Of a DNA stretch of 64,000 bases, positions 17,008 to 26,591 are shown one piece after another. This stretch comes from Clostridiales bacterium (lineage in GTDB: Bacteria; Bacillota; Clostridia; Lachnospirales; Lachnospiraceae). The DNA lies in the NCBI GenBank assembly GCA_019424245.1, contig JAHYZV010000001.1:124001-188000 (forward strand), read 5' to 3'. The notes under the pieces were generated by a model, which saw only the letters and a list, made by a program, of their open reading frames with translations, was not told where the DNA came from and searched no databases. Position 1 is the stretch's first letter. The number at the start of each line of letters is the position of its first letter. The translations under genes and the position numbers were made by a program.

Positions 17008-17568
17008 ATGGATAAGAATGAAGTGCGTCAGCTTATTATGAACCGCAGACATGAATTGTCAGATGAAGATATTGAAATGCAGAGTGGACTTATAATTGAC
17101 AGATTGAAAAAATCGGACATATATAAGACATCGGAAAATGTATTTCTGTATATGAGCTATAACAGGGAAGTTGATACATATATGCTTCTTTCGCAGTGCT
17201 TTATGGATGGCAAGAAAGTATATGCTCCAAAAGTTTTATCAAAGACACAGATGGAGTTTTATTGCTTATCTGATGAGAATGATCTTGTAAGTGGTTATAT
17301 GGGAATTATGGAACCGTCTGACATCTGCGATAAAGCTAAGATCAGAGATGGACTTTTTATTATGCCGGGGCTTGCGTTTGATTATGATTTTCACAGAATA
17401 GGTTATGGCGGAGGCTTTTATGACAGATATCTATCGGAAGATAATACATTTATAAAAGCGGCACTTGCTTTTGATTTCCAGCTTTTAGAGACTATTCCTT
17501 ATGAGGAACATGATTTAAAACCGGATTATATTATTACACAGACACAGTTTATAAGGAGGGAGAATTGA
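17008..17568 (+). CDS. 5-formyltetrahydrofolate cyclo-ligase
   Basis: Enzyme of 186 residues that converts 5-formyl-THF to 5,10-methenyl-THF with ATP, recycling an otherwise dead-end folate. The signature C-terminal motif is 'MPGLAFDYDFHRIGYGGGFYDRYL', split here as 'PGLAFD' and 'RIGYGGGFYDRYL' (about 118-142); the N-terminal 'MNRRHELSDEDI' helix and the 'YMSYNREVDT' strand also fit. The ATG directly follows the DUF896 stop, and its own TGA shares a base with the proA ATG, so it is translated within the proline operon. Confidence 0.92.
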   Translation: MDKNEVRQLIMNRRHELSDEDIEMQSGLIIDRLKKSDIYKTSENVFLYMSYNREVDTYMLLSQCFMDGKKVYAPKVLSKTQMEFYCLSDENDLVSGYMGIMEPSDICDKAKIRDGLFIMPGLAFDYDFHRIGYGGGFYDRYLSEDNTFIKAALAFDFQLLETIPYEEHDLKPDYIITQTQFIRREN

Positions 17569-18815
17569 TGGAATCACTTGAACAGATTGGAATTAAGGCT
17601 AAGAAGGCATCAAGATATCTTGCTAAGCTTGGAATAGATGAGAAGAATAAGGCACTTGAAGCGGTTGCTGATGCACTTACAGCTAATGCAGAGAGTATAA
17701 TTGCAGCCAATGAAAAAGACCTTGTTAATGCCAAAGCCAACGGAATGAAGCCTGCTCTTATTGACAGACTTACGCTTGATGTTAAGAGAATCAATGCAAT
17801 GGCAGATGGAATAAGAGTTCTTACAGGTCTTGAAGATCCGGTTGGCGAAGTAACAGGCATGAAGAAAAGACCTAATGGACTTGTTATCGGAACGAAGAGA
17901 GTACCTCTTGGCGTTGTTGCAATTATATATGAGTCAAGACCTAATGTTACTGCTGATGCATTCGGACTTACTTTCAAGTCTGGCAATGCCTGCATCTTAA
18001 GAGGTGGAAGTGATTCTATTAATTCTAATATTGCTATTGCAGATGTTATTGCAAATGCACTTTCTGACAACGGAATTAATCCTGATGTTATTAATCTTAT
18101 AAAAGATACAGACAGAGCACTTGTTAATCAGCTTATGAAGATGAATGATTACATTGATGTAATTATTCCAAGAGGTGGGGCAGGGCTTATTAAGAATGTT
18201 GTCAACAACAGTACAGTACCTGTAATTGAAACTGGTACAGGGAACTGTCATGTATATGTTGATGAATATGCTGATATTGATATGGCTGTCAAAGTTATAT
18301 ATAATGCCAAGACTTCAAGAATTGGAGTATGTAATGCGTGTGAATCACTGGTTATTCACAAGGCTGTTGCAAAGCAGGCAATTCCACTTATTGTAAATGC
18401 ACTTAAAGAAAAGAATGTTGAAGTGCGTGGTGATGAATATGCAATGCAGTGTGATTCAAGAATTGTTCCGGCAAGTGATGATGACTGGGGAATGGAATAT
18501 CTTGATTATATTATATCTGTTAAGACTGTTGACTCTGTTGACGAAGCAATAGAACATATTAATACATATAACACAGGCCATTCAGAGTCAATAATTACTA
18601 AAGATTACAATAATGCCAACAGATTTCTTGATGAAATAGATGCTGCATGTGTATATGTAAATGCTTCCACAAGATTTTCTGATGGATTTGAATTCGGATT
18701 CGGTGCTGAGATTGGAATAAGCACACAGAAGCTTCATGCAAGAGGTCCTATGGGGCTTAAAGCACTTACAACTACTAAGTATGTTATATACGGAGAGGGG
18801 CAGATAAGACAGTAA
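17568..18815 (+). CDS. proA: Gamma-glutamyl phosphate reductase
   Basis: ProA (415 residues) reduces glutamyl 5-phosphate to glutamate 5-semialdehyde with NADPH, the second proline step after ProB. It is an aldehyde-dehydrogenase-fold protein: 'PLGVVAIIYESRPNVTAD' at about 105-122, 'GNACILRGGSDS' at about 138, and the catalytic Cys region 'SRIGVCNACESLVIH' at about 247-261. The ATG at 17568 has AAGGAGG 7 bases upstream and overlaps the preceding TGA (TGATG). It closes the five-gene operon. Confidence 0.96.
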   Translation: MESLEQIGIKAKKASRYLAKLGIDEKNKALEAVADALTANAESIIAANEKDLVNAKANGMKPALIDRLTLDVKRINAMADGIRVLTGLEDPVGEVTGMKKRPNGLVIGTKRVPLGVVAIIYESRPNVTADAFGLTFKSGNACILRGGSDSINSNIAIADVIANALSDNGINPDVINLIKDTDRALVNQLMKMNDYIDVIIPRGGAGLIKNVVNNSTVPVIETGTGNCHVYVDEYADIDMAVKVIYNAKTSRIGVCNACESLVIHKAVAKQAIPLIVNALKEKNVEVRGDEYAMQCDSRIVPASDDDWGMEYLDYIISVKTVDSVDEAIEHINTYNTGHSESIITKDYNNANRFLDEIDAACVYVNASTRFSDGFEFGFGAEIGISTQKLHARGPMGLKALTTTKYVIYGEGQIRQ

Positions 18816-18842
18816 GATGTTTTATAAGTATGGGGTGTTTTT

Positions 18843-20519
18843 ATGATTAGAAGAGATTTTGATTTAGAAGAAATGAAGTATTTTCTTCATCTTGTCGGAC
18901 AGAGTACAGATGATTATCTTTATATACTGGATTTAACTAATGATAAAGCTGTTTATTCAAAATCAATAACTAATGTGTTTGCACTTGATTCAGAGGAATT
19001 TTCCAATGCTATGCAGGAATTGGTTAAAGTTGTTCATCCGGACGATATTGATATGCTGATGAATGATATAAAGGATGGAATGAATGGAAGAAAGAGCAGT
19101 CATAATTTAGAGTATAGATGGAAAACTGTGGATGGAGAATATGTTGCAATAAATTGTAGAGGACAGTATATAATAAGCCATGGAGCTATTTACCTTATCG
19201 GAAGAATATCGGAGATTGGGAAACAGAGCAGATTTGATAATAATACAGGGCTTTACAGGGAAATTGTTCTTGAAAATGTATATAATGAATATGCTAAAAC
19301 CAGAAATGCATCAGGTTTTCTTATGCTTGTTGGTGTAGATAATTTTAAAGAAATTAATGAAAAATATGGTGCAAAAACAGGTGATGAAGTTTTGAATATT
19401 CTTACTGATTCAATAAAGAAATATATTGACACACCACTTAGAATATTCAGAATGCCTGGTGATGAATGTGCCATATTTATGCCGTATTCCATGGAAAATG
19501 ATATTAATCAGGCTAAGATTCTCTATAAGAGAATAAGAAATCGTATTGACAGAGCAATTGAAATAAGAAAGTATGATATATTTTTTACAATATCAGCAGG
19601 GGTTGCTGAATTTGATACAGAGAAAGACAGTTTTAATGAGTTGTTAAAAAATGCCAAATTTGCTCTTCATGCTGCCAAACTCAATGGTAAGAACCAATGT
19701 GAAATATTTGTTGAAACTGAGTATACAGAGTATATAGAAAAACTTAGTGTTCAGGATGAATTACGCAGATGTATAAGTGAAGGTTTTGAAGGATTTGAGT
19801 TATATTTTCAGCCAATATATAATACCGACGATGACAGTTTGTCAGGAGCAGAGGCTCTTATAAGATGGAATAGCAGAAAATATGGATTTATAGGTCCTAA
19901 CACATTCATACCGCTTCTAGAGGACAGTGCACTTATTATTCCACTTGGAAGATGGATAATTAATACTGCTGCTAAGGCATGCAACAGATGGATTACCAGT
20001 ATTCCGGATTTTGTTATGCATATTAATCTGTCTTTTGTACAGATTGTCAAAAGTAATATAGTTAAAGATGTATTAGAGAATATCGAAAGATACAGTGCAG
20101 CTAATAATCATTATGTATTTGAAATAACAGAAACTATAGAGATGGACCAGATACCAGCTGTTCAGAACGTATTTAAAGAATTTGTAAAGAATGAATTCAG
20201 ATTCGCAATTGATGATTTTGGAACAGGATATTCAAATTATGGATATATGCGTGACAGAACATTTGATATAGTTAAAGTTGACAGGTCTTTTGTAACTGAT
20301 ATAGATAAACTTAAAGATAATTATCTTATGGTAAGTTTTATAATTAAGATGGCACATGAGATGGGATTGCATGTGTGTATTGAGGGTGTTGAAACAAAGG
20401 AAGAACTTTCATGTGTTAAGAGACTTGGTGCAGATTATATTCAGGGATACTATTATGGTAAACCGGTATGCCTGCAGGATTTTGAAGAACAGCACTTGAA
20501 AAGATTTGTATTAGGATAA
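18843..20519 (+). CDS. PAS-GGDEF-EAL protein, probable c-di-GMP phosphodiesterase
   Basis: A 558-residue cytoplasmic signalling protein. Residues 14-115 look like a PAS sensor ('DDYLYILDLTNDKAVYS', 'VHPDDIDMLM'). The GGDEF domain (about 130-295) is degenerate: the active-site loop reads 'MPGDECAIF' instead of GG(D/E)EF, so cyclase activity is doubtful. The EAL domain (about 310-555) keeps what is needed for hydrolysis: 'GAEALIRW', 'MHINLSF', 'FEITETIE', 'IDDFGTGYSN', 'KVDRSFV' and 'CIEGVET'. It therefore probably degrades c-di-GMP, perhaps tuned by the inactive GGDEF. It has its own GGGG-type ribosome site 28 bases after proA. Confidence 0.9.
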   Translation: MIRRDFDLEEMKYFLHLVGQSTDDYLYILDLTNDKAVYSKSITNVFALDSEEFSNAMQELVKVVHPDDIDMLMNDIKDGMNGRKSSHNLEYRWKTVDGEYVAINCRGQYIISHGAIYLIGRISEIGKQSRFDNNTGLYREIVLENVYNEYAKTRNASGFLMLVGVDNFKEINEKYGAKTGDEVLNILTDSIKKYIDTPLRIFRMPGDECAIFMPYSMENDINQAKILYKRIRNRIDRAIEIRKYDIFFTISAGVAEFDTEKDSFNELLKNAKFALHAAKLNGKNQCEIFVETEYTEYIEKLSVQDELRRCISEGFEGFELYFQPIYNTDDDSLSGAEALIRWNSRKYGFIGPNTFIPLLEDSALIIPLGRWIINTAAKACNRWITSIPDFVMHINLSFVQIVKSNIVKDVLENIERYSAANNHYVFEITETIEMDQIPAVQNVFKEFVKNEFRFAIDDFGTGYSNYGYMRDRTFDIVKVDRSFVTDIDKLKDNYLMVSFIIKMAHEMGLHVCIEGVETKEELSCVKRLGADYIQGYYYGKPVCLQDFEEQHLKRFVLG

Positions 20520-20543
20520 GTATAGAATGGAGAATTGTAGATA

Positions 20544-21965
20544 ATGCAGGAAGTTAATAACACCAGTGCACTTGAAGAACAGCTTTATTATATTGGAGAA
20601 TGTAAGAAGTTCCTGGAAAAGAAAACAAAAGAAATAGGCAGACCGTTATATGCATGTGTACACACATTTGGCTGCCAGATGAATGCCAGGGATTCTGAGA
20701 AGCTTCTCGGGGTACTTAAAGAGATTGGATATCTTGAGACAGAGGATGAGGATAAGTCAGATTTTGTTATATATAATACATGTACTGTAAGAGAGAATGC
20801 TAATCTCAAGGTTTATGGACGTCTCGGACATCTTAAGAATGTCAAAAGAAAAAATCCACACATGCTTATTGCAATGTGTGGTTGTATGATGCAGGAGCCT
20901 GATGTGGTCGAGAAGATAAGAGATTCTTATAAGTTTGTTGATATTGTTTTTGGTACATTTAATATATATGCAATGGCAAAGCTTATATATAACAGAATTA
21001 CATCAGGAAGCCAGGTTATTGATATCTGGGAAAAGACAAAGGATATTGTTGAGGAACTTCCTACAGAAAGAAAGTTCCCGTTCAAATCAGGTGTTAATAT
21101 TATGTACGGCTGTAATAATTTCTGTACTTACTGTATCGTGCCTTATGTACGAGGAAGAGAGATAAGCCGTGAGCCTAAGGATATCATTATGGAGATTGAA
21201 AGGCTTGTAAAGGATGGTGTCAAGGAAGTTATGCTTCTTGGACAAAATGTTGATTCTTATGGAAAGACACTTGACAATCCTGTATCATTTGCGCAGCTTC
21301 TAAGAGAGATTGATAAGATAGAGGGACTTGAAAGAATCAGATTCATGACACCTCATCCTAAGGATATTGAGGAAGAGACTCTTGAAGTTATAAGAGATTC
21401 CAAGAAAATATGTAATCATATACATTTTCCACTTCAGTCAGGAAGCTCAAGACTTCTTAAGCTGATGAACAGAAAGTATACTAAAGAGCATTACTTAGAG
21501 CAGGTTGAGATGATAAGAAGAATACTGCCCGATGTTTCTATTACAACTGATATTATTGTTGGGTTTCCAGGAGAGACAGAGGAAGATTTCGAGGATACTA
21601 TTGATGTTGTAAAGAAAGCAAAGTTTGATAGTGCATATACATTTATTTATTCAAAAAGAACGGGTACGCCTGCTGCCAGAATGGAAAATCAGGTGCCTGA
21701 GGATGTTGTTAAGGACAGATTTAACAGACTGCTTGCAACTGTCAATGAAGTATCACATGAACATATCAGAAGATATGAAGGCATGGATATGAAGGTGCTT
21801 GTTGAGGGTAAAGATGACCATGAAGAAGGCTTTGTTACAGGCAGAATGACTAACAATATTCTTGTACATTTTGCAGGAGATGAATCACTTATCGGACAGA
21901 TTGCGACAGTACATCTTGACGAATGCAAGGGATTTTACTATATGGGAAGACTTATAGAGAATTAA
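20544..21965 (+). CDS. miaB: tRNA-2-methylthio-N6-dimethylallyladenosine synthase MiaB
   Basis: MiaB adds the methylthio group at position 37 of tRNAs already isopentenylated by MiaA (encoded 6 kb downstream). It is 473 residues long. The UPF0004 domain has three cluster Cys in 'FGCQMNARDSE', 'NTCTVRENA' and 'MCGCMMQE'; the radical-SAM motif C-x3-C-x2-C is 'GCNNFCTYCIVPYVRG' at about 190; a TRAM domain occupies roughly the last 65 residues. An unusual N-terminal extension of about 30 residues precedes the first domain. It is followed 15 bases later by mutS, a common clostridial order. Confidence 0.96.
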   Translation: MQEVNNTSALEEQLYYIGECKKFLEKKTKEIGRPLYACVHTFGCQMNARDSEKLLGVLKEIGYLETEDEDKSDFVIYNTCTVRENANLKVYGRLGHLKNVKRKNPHMLIAMCGCMMQEPDVVEKIRDSYKFVDIVFGTFNIYAMAKLIYNRITSGSQVIDIWEKTKDIVEELPTERKFPFKSGVNIMYGCNNFCTYCIVPYVRGREISREPKDIIMEIERLVKDGVKEVMLLGQNVDSYGKTLDNPVSFAQLLREIDKIEGLERIRFMTPHPKDIEEETLEVIRDSKKICNHIHFPLQSGSSRLLKLMNRKYTKEHYLEQVEMIRRILPDVSITTDIIVGFPGETEEDFEDTIDVVKKAKFDSAYTFIYSKRTGTPAARMENQVPEDVVKDRFNRLLATVNEVSHEHIRRYEGMDMKVLVEGKDDHEEGFVTGRMTNNILVHFAGDESLIGQIATVHLDECKGFYYMGRLIEN

Positions 21966-21980
21966 TCAGGGAGTAATATA

Positions 21981-24635
21981 ATGGCAGAGTATTCACCAAT
22001 GATGCAGCATTATCTTGCTACTAAAGCAGAGTACAAGGACTGCATACTTTTTTACAGACTTGGAGATTTCTATGAAATGTTTTTTGATGACGCATTAGTT
22101 GTCTCTAAGGAACTGGAACTTACATTAACAGGAAAAGACTGTGGACAGGAGGAACGTGCGCCTATGTGCGGCGTTCCTTTTCATGCGGCAGAAACTTATA
22201 TTAACAGGCTTGTTTCTAATGGACACAAGGTCGCAATATGCGAGCAGATGGAAGACCCTAAGCAGGCAAAAGGCATTGTCAAAAGAGAGGTTATAAAGGT
22301 TGTAACACCGGGAACTAACTTAAACAGTCAGGCACTTGATGAAACTAAGAATAATTATCTTATGAGTATTGTTTATCTTGGAGATGTGCTTGGTGTTGCT
22401 ATTGCAGATTATTCAACAGGTGACTTCTTTGTAACTGAGATTGAGACAGGTGCGGAGCTTATTGATGAAATTAATAAGTTTGTTCCGTCAGAGATAATAC
22501 TTAATGAGTATTTTGCAATGAGCGGAATAGACCTTACATTTATATCAGAGAAGCTTTCCATATCAGTGTCAACACTTGAAAACTGGTACTTTGATGATGA
22601 TTCCTGCAAGGCAAAGTTAAAAGAACATTTTCATGTAAATATGCTGGACGGACTTGGAATCAAGGATTATCCGGTAGGAATTGATGCTGCGGGAGCACTT
22701 CTTATATATCTTACCCAGACACAGAAAAGTGACATGTCTCATATAACAAGCATTGTGCCTTACACAACAGGTAAATATATGCTTATAGACAGTTCATCAA
22801 GACGAAATCTTGAGCTTGTTGAGACTATGCGTGAAAAGCAGAAAAAAGGCTCGCTTTTGTGGGTACTTGATAAGACCAAGACTGCAATGGGTGCAAGAGC
22901 GTTAAGAAATCTCGTGCTGCAGCCACTTATTAACAGAGATGAGATCATAAGAAGACAGGATGCGATAGAGGAGCTTTCTGATAATGCAATTGACAGGGAA
23001 GAGATTCGTGAATATCTTGGCCCTATATATGACCTTGAGCGAATCATGACTAAGATTAGTTGTAAGTCGGCTAATCCAAGAGATTTAATTGCATTTAAGA
23101 ATTCCCTGGAGATGATACCTCACATTAAGAATCAGATAGGACATTTTAAGTGTTATGTATTCAGACAGTGCTTTGAGCAGATGGACGACTTAAAAGACTT
23201 ATATAATCTTGTTGACACTGCAATTATAGATGATCCTCCGATTACAATGCGTGATGGCGGAATGATAAAGGACGGCTTTTCAGCAGAGGCTGATGAGCTT
23301 CGTAATGCCAAGATTAAAGGAAAAGAATGGCTTGCAGAGCTTGAAAGCAGGGAGAAAGAAAAGACAGGAATTAAGAATCTCAAAGTTAAGTATAACAAGG
23401 TATTCGGATATTACCTGGAGGTTACTAATTCATTTAAAAACCTTGTTCCTGCTGAATGGGTACGAAAGCAGACTCTTACCGGTTCTGAAAGATACACTAC
23501 AGATGAGTTAAAGCATCTTGAAGATATTATTCTTGGCGCAGAGGATAAGCTGTACTCACTCGAATATGATTTATTCTGTGAAGTCAGGGAGCGCATAGCG
23601 GCAGAGGTTGTAAGAATACAGAACACTGCCAAGGCTGTTGCAATGATTGATGTGTATGCTTCACTTTCTGTTGTTGCAACACAGAATAATTTCGTAAGAC
23701 CTAAGATTAATGAAAAAGGTATTATAGATATTAAGAACGGCAGACACCCTGTAGTTGAGAAGATGATTTCTAATGATATGTTCATTGCCAATGATACTTA
23801 TCTTGACAATGGAATGAACAGAATTTCAATTATCACAGGTCCTAATATGGCTGGTAAATCTACATATATGAGACAGACGGCACTTATTGTGCTTATGGCA
23901 CAGACAGGCTCTTTCGTTCCAGCTGATTCAGCAAATATATGTATTGTTGACCGTATATTTACACGAGTCGGAGCATCTGATGACTTAGCTTCCGGGCAGT
24001 CAACTTTCATGGTTGAGATGACAGAGGTTGCCAATATCTTAAGAAATGCAACTCCTAAGAGTCTTATAATTCTTGATGAAATAGGAAGAGGAACAAGCAC
24101 ATTTGACGGATTGAGTATTGCATGGGCTGTTGTTGAGTATATTGCCAATACTAAATACTTAGGAGCCAAGACACTTTTTGCAACACATTATCATGAACTT
24201 ACTGAATTAGAAGGAACTCTTGACGGAGTTAATAATTACTGTATTGCTGTCAAGGAAAACGGTGATGATATTGTTTTCTTAAGAAAGATTGTAAAAGGCG
24301 GTGCTGATAAGAGTTATGGTATTCAGGTTGCGAAGCTTGCAGGAGTACCTGATGTGGTTCTTAACAGGGCTAAGGAGCTTGTTGTGGACTTAAGTGATGC
24401 TGATATATCACAGAAAGCTAAGGATATTGCACAGTATTCAAAGAAACTTGACAAGATGAATGACAAGTACAGAAAGGTTAATGACCTTGAAGTTAAGCAG
24501 ATGTCTCTTTTTGATACTGTTAAGGATGATGATATAGTAACTGATATAATGAATCTTGATATAAGCAATATGACACCTATTGATGCACTGAATACGCTTT
24601 ATAAGCTGCAGGGAAAAGCTAAGAACCGCTGGTAA
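21981..24635 (+). CDS. mutS: DNA mismatch repair protein MutS
   Basis: MutS (884 residues, normal length) recognises mismatches and small loops and recruits MutL. Domain order fits: mismatch-binding domain I with the conserved 'RLGDFYEMFFDDA' (Phe-x-Glu wedge) near residue 27-40, connector, core and clamp, then the ATPase with Walker A 'GPNMAGKSTYMRQ' (about 622) and 'ILDEIGRGTSTFDGLS'. The ATG has CAGGGAG upstream. The gene is separated from mutL by a 70-base spacer that holds an unusual repeated leader (see 24638-24700). Confidence 0.97.
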   Translation: MAEYSPMMQHYLATKAEYKDCILFYRLGDFYEMFFDDALVVSKELELTLTGKDCGQEERAPMCGVPFHAAETYINRLVSNGHKVAICEQMEDPKQAKGIVKREVIKVVTPGTNLNSQALDETKNNYLMSIVYLGDVLGVAIADYSTGDFFVTEIETGAELIDEINKFVPSEIILNEYFAMSGIDLTFISEKLSISVSTLENWYFDDDSCKAKLKEHFHVNMLDGLGIKDYPVGIDAAGALLIYLTQTQKSDMSHITSIVPYTTGKYMLIDSSSRRNLELVETMREKQKKGSLLWVLDKTKTAMGARALRNLVLQPLINRDEIIRRQDAIEELSDNAIDREEIREYLGPIYDLERIMTKISCKSANPRDLIAFKNSLEMIPHIKNQIGHFKCYVFRQCFEQMDDLKDLYNLVDTAIIDDPPITMRDGGMIKDGFSAEADELRNAKIKGKEWLAELESREKEKTGIKNLKVKYNKVFGYYLEVTNSFKNLVPAEWVRKQTLTGSERYTTDELKHLEDIILGAEDKLYSLEYDLFCEVRERIAAEVVRIQNTAKAVAMIDVYASLSVVATQNNFVRPKINEKGIIDIKNGRHPVVEKMISNDMFIANDTYLDNGMNRISIITGPNMAGKSTYMRQTALIVLMAQTGSFVPADSANICIVDRIFTRVGASDDLASGQSTFMVEMTEVANILRNATPKSLIILDEIGRGTSTFDGLSIAWAVVEYIANTKYLGAKTLFATHYHELTELEGTLDGVNNYCIAVKENGDDIVFLRKIVKGGADKSYGIQVAKLAGVPDVVLNRAKELVVDLSDADISQKAKDIAQYSKKLDKMNDKYRKVNDLEVKQMSLFDTVKDDDIVTDIMNLDISNMTPIDALNTLYKLQGKAKNRW

Positions 24636-24637
24636 AA

Positions 24638-24700
24638 CAAGGAGACTAAATCCTCTGCTCCTGCAAGGGCAGTCGCATTTTGTTTCACAAAACAGGGAGG
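24638..24700 (+). promoter_or_regulatory. Intercistronic leader element, copy A (before mutL)
   Basis: The 63 bases between mutS and the mutL ribosome site begin CAAGGAG and end with TTTTG-TTTC-CAAAA-type hairpin sequence and GGGAGG. The same layout, with 24 of the last 28 bases shared, precedes hisD on the other strand (52006-52066). Two hairpins can be drawn: CCTCTGC/GCAAGGG with a TCCT loop and TTTTGT/ACAAAA with a TTC loop placed directly before the ribosome site. Confidence 0.55.
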
Positions 24701-24705
24701 ATTGT

Positions 24706-26583
24706 ATGTCAATAACACTTTTAGACCAGAATACGATTAATAAGATTGCTGCAGGAGAGGTCGTCGAAAGACCTTCTTCTGTAGTTAAAGAACTTGTTGA
24801 AAATGCTATAGATGCCGGAGCAACTGCGATTACAGTTGAGATAAAGGAAGGTGGAATTTCATTTATCAGGGTTACTGATAATGGAAGTGGTATCAATAAA
24901 GATGAGATTGAGATAGCATTTAAGAGACATGCAACAAGTAAAATTAAATCAATTGAAGATCTTATGGCTGTTTCGTCTCTGGGCTTCAGAGGTGAGGCGC
25001 TAGCGAGTATAGCTGCTGTATCACAGGTTGAACTTATTACCAAGACTGCTGACAGTCTGAGTGGTGTGCGTTATACAATTGATGGCGGAGTACCAGGTGA
25101 AGTGGCAGAAATAGGCGCTCCGGAGGGAACTACATTTATTGTAAGAAATCTTTTCTATAATACTCCTGTTAGAAGAAAGTTCTTAAAGACAGCGACTACC
25201 GAGGGAGGATATATTGGTTCGCTTGTGGAATATCTGGCACTTTCGCATCCTGATATTTCGTTCAGGTTCATAAGTAATAACCAGAATAAGCTGCATACAT
25301 CGGGTAATATGAATCTTAAAGATATAATATATAATGTGTATGGCAGGGATATAACTAATAATCTGTATGAAATCAGCGGCAAGTCGCAGGATATTGAGGC
25401 TTCTGGTTTTATTGGCAAGCCTATGGTTGTCCGCGGAAACAGGACATATGAGAATTATTATATCAACGGCAGATATATCAAAAGCAGTATTATAACTAAG
25501 GCTATAGAGGATGCCTATAAGGGATTTATAATGCCACATAATTATCCGTTCAGCGCGATACATTTTAAGATTAATCCTGCAATTATTGATGTAAATGTGC
25601 ATCCAACCAAGATGGAACTTCGTTTTTCAAACAATGAATATATATATAATTTTGTATATGATACATGTTTAAAAGCCCTTAATTCAAAGGAGCTTATAGC
25701 AGAAGTTTCTGTGCCTGACCCTGTTGCAGTTAAAATGCAGGAAGCACCTGTTGTAAAAAACGTTATGCCAGATATTAAGCTGCCAGAGAAAAATGTTTTG
25801 GATAGTATGCCATATAAGACAGAAACAAAACCAACAGAATCTTCAAAAGCAGAAACTAAGCCGAGAAGACTTCCGGAGCCATTTGAAATTAAGGGTTCTC
25901 TGCAGATGGTTAAAGAAGATAAAGTAAGATATGAAGCTGTGACAAAATCTGAACCACCAAAGCAGATGAACCTTTTTGAGAATAAGCTCCTTGATGAGAA
26001 CAGCCGTAACAAATACAGAATCATAGGGCAGTTGTTTGATACTTACTGGCTTATTGAATTTGAAGATAAGTTCTATATGATGGATCAGCACGCAGCGCAC
26101 GAGAAGGTGCTTTATGAAAGAACGATGAATAAGCTTCATGATAAGACAATTGGAACTCAGATGATTCTTCCACCTATTGTACTGTCACTTAACATGCATG
26201 AGGAAGAAATATACAAGACTAATCAGGATATATTTAAAAGATTAGGGTATGAGATTGAAGAGTTTGGCGGCAATGAATATAAGGTTACAGGAATTCCTGC
26301 CGGACTTCCTAAGATGGATTACAAACAGCTCCTTATTGATGTTCTGGATGGACTTTCTGAAGAAAGTGCCAGCAAAGATCCTGATATTATTACTGAAAAG
26401 GTTGCAAGTATGTCATGTAAAGCGGCTGTAAAGGGCAATAACAGACTGTCATTTAATGAGGCATTTGAACTGATGGACGAGCTTATGAAGGCAGAGAATC
26501 CATATAACTGTCCACACGGCAGACCAACACTTATTATGATGAGCAGATATGAGATAGAAAAGAAATTTAAACGAATAGTATAG
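24706..26583 (+). CDS. mutL: DNA mismatch repair protein MutL
   Basis: MutL (625 residues) couples mismatch recognition to strand removal. The N-terminal GHKL ATPase is clear: 'ELVENAIDAGA', 'VTDNGSGI' and 'GFRGEALASI'. A variable linker (about 340-430) leads to the C-terminal dimerisation domain, which keeps the endonuclease motif DQHA-x2-E-x4-E as 'DQHAAHEKVLYE' near residue 463, as expected for a nicking MutL in a bacterium without MutH. The ATG follows GGGAGG. It lies between mutS and miaA in the usual mismatch repair/tRNA modification operon. Confidence 0.97.
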   Translation: MSITLLDQNTINKIAAGEVVERPSSVVKELVENAIDAGATAITVEIKEGGISFIRVTDNGSGINKDEIEIAFKRHATSKIKSIEDLMAVSSLGFRGEALASIAAVSQVELITKTADSLSGVRYTIDGGVPGEVAEIGAPEGTTFIVRNLFYNTPVRRKFLKTATTEGGYIGSLVEYLALSHPDISFRFISNNQNKLHTSGNMNLKDIIYNVYGRDITNNLYEISGKSQDIEASGFIGKPMVVRGNRTYENYYINGRYIKSSIITKAIEDAYKGFIMPHNYPFSAIHFKINPAIIDVNVHPTKMELRFSNNEYIYNFVYDTCLKALNSKELIAEVSVPDPVAVKMQEAPVVKNVMPDIKLPEKNVLDSMPYKTETKPTESSKAETKPRRLPEPFEIKGSLQMVKEDKVRYEAVTKSEPPKQMNLFENKLLDENSRNKYRIIGQLFDTYWLIEFEDKFYMMDQHAAHEKVLYERTMNKLHDKTIGTQMILPPIVLSLNMHEEEIYKTNQDIFKRLGYEIEEFGGNEYKVTGIPAGLPKMDYKQLLIDVLDGLSEESASKDPDIITEKVASMSCKAAVKGNNRLSFNEAFELMDELMKAENPYNCPHGRPTLIMMSRYEIEKKFKRIV

Positions 26584-26591
26584 GGGCTGAT

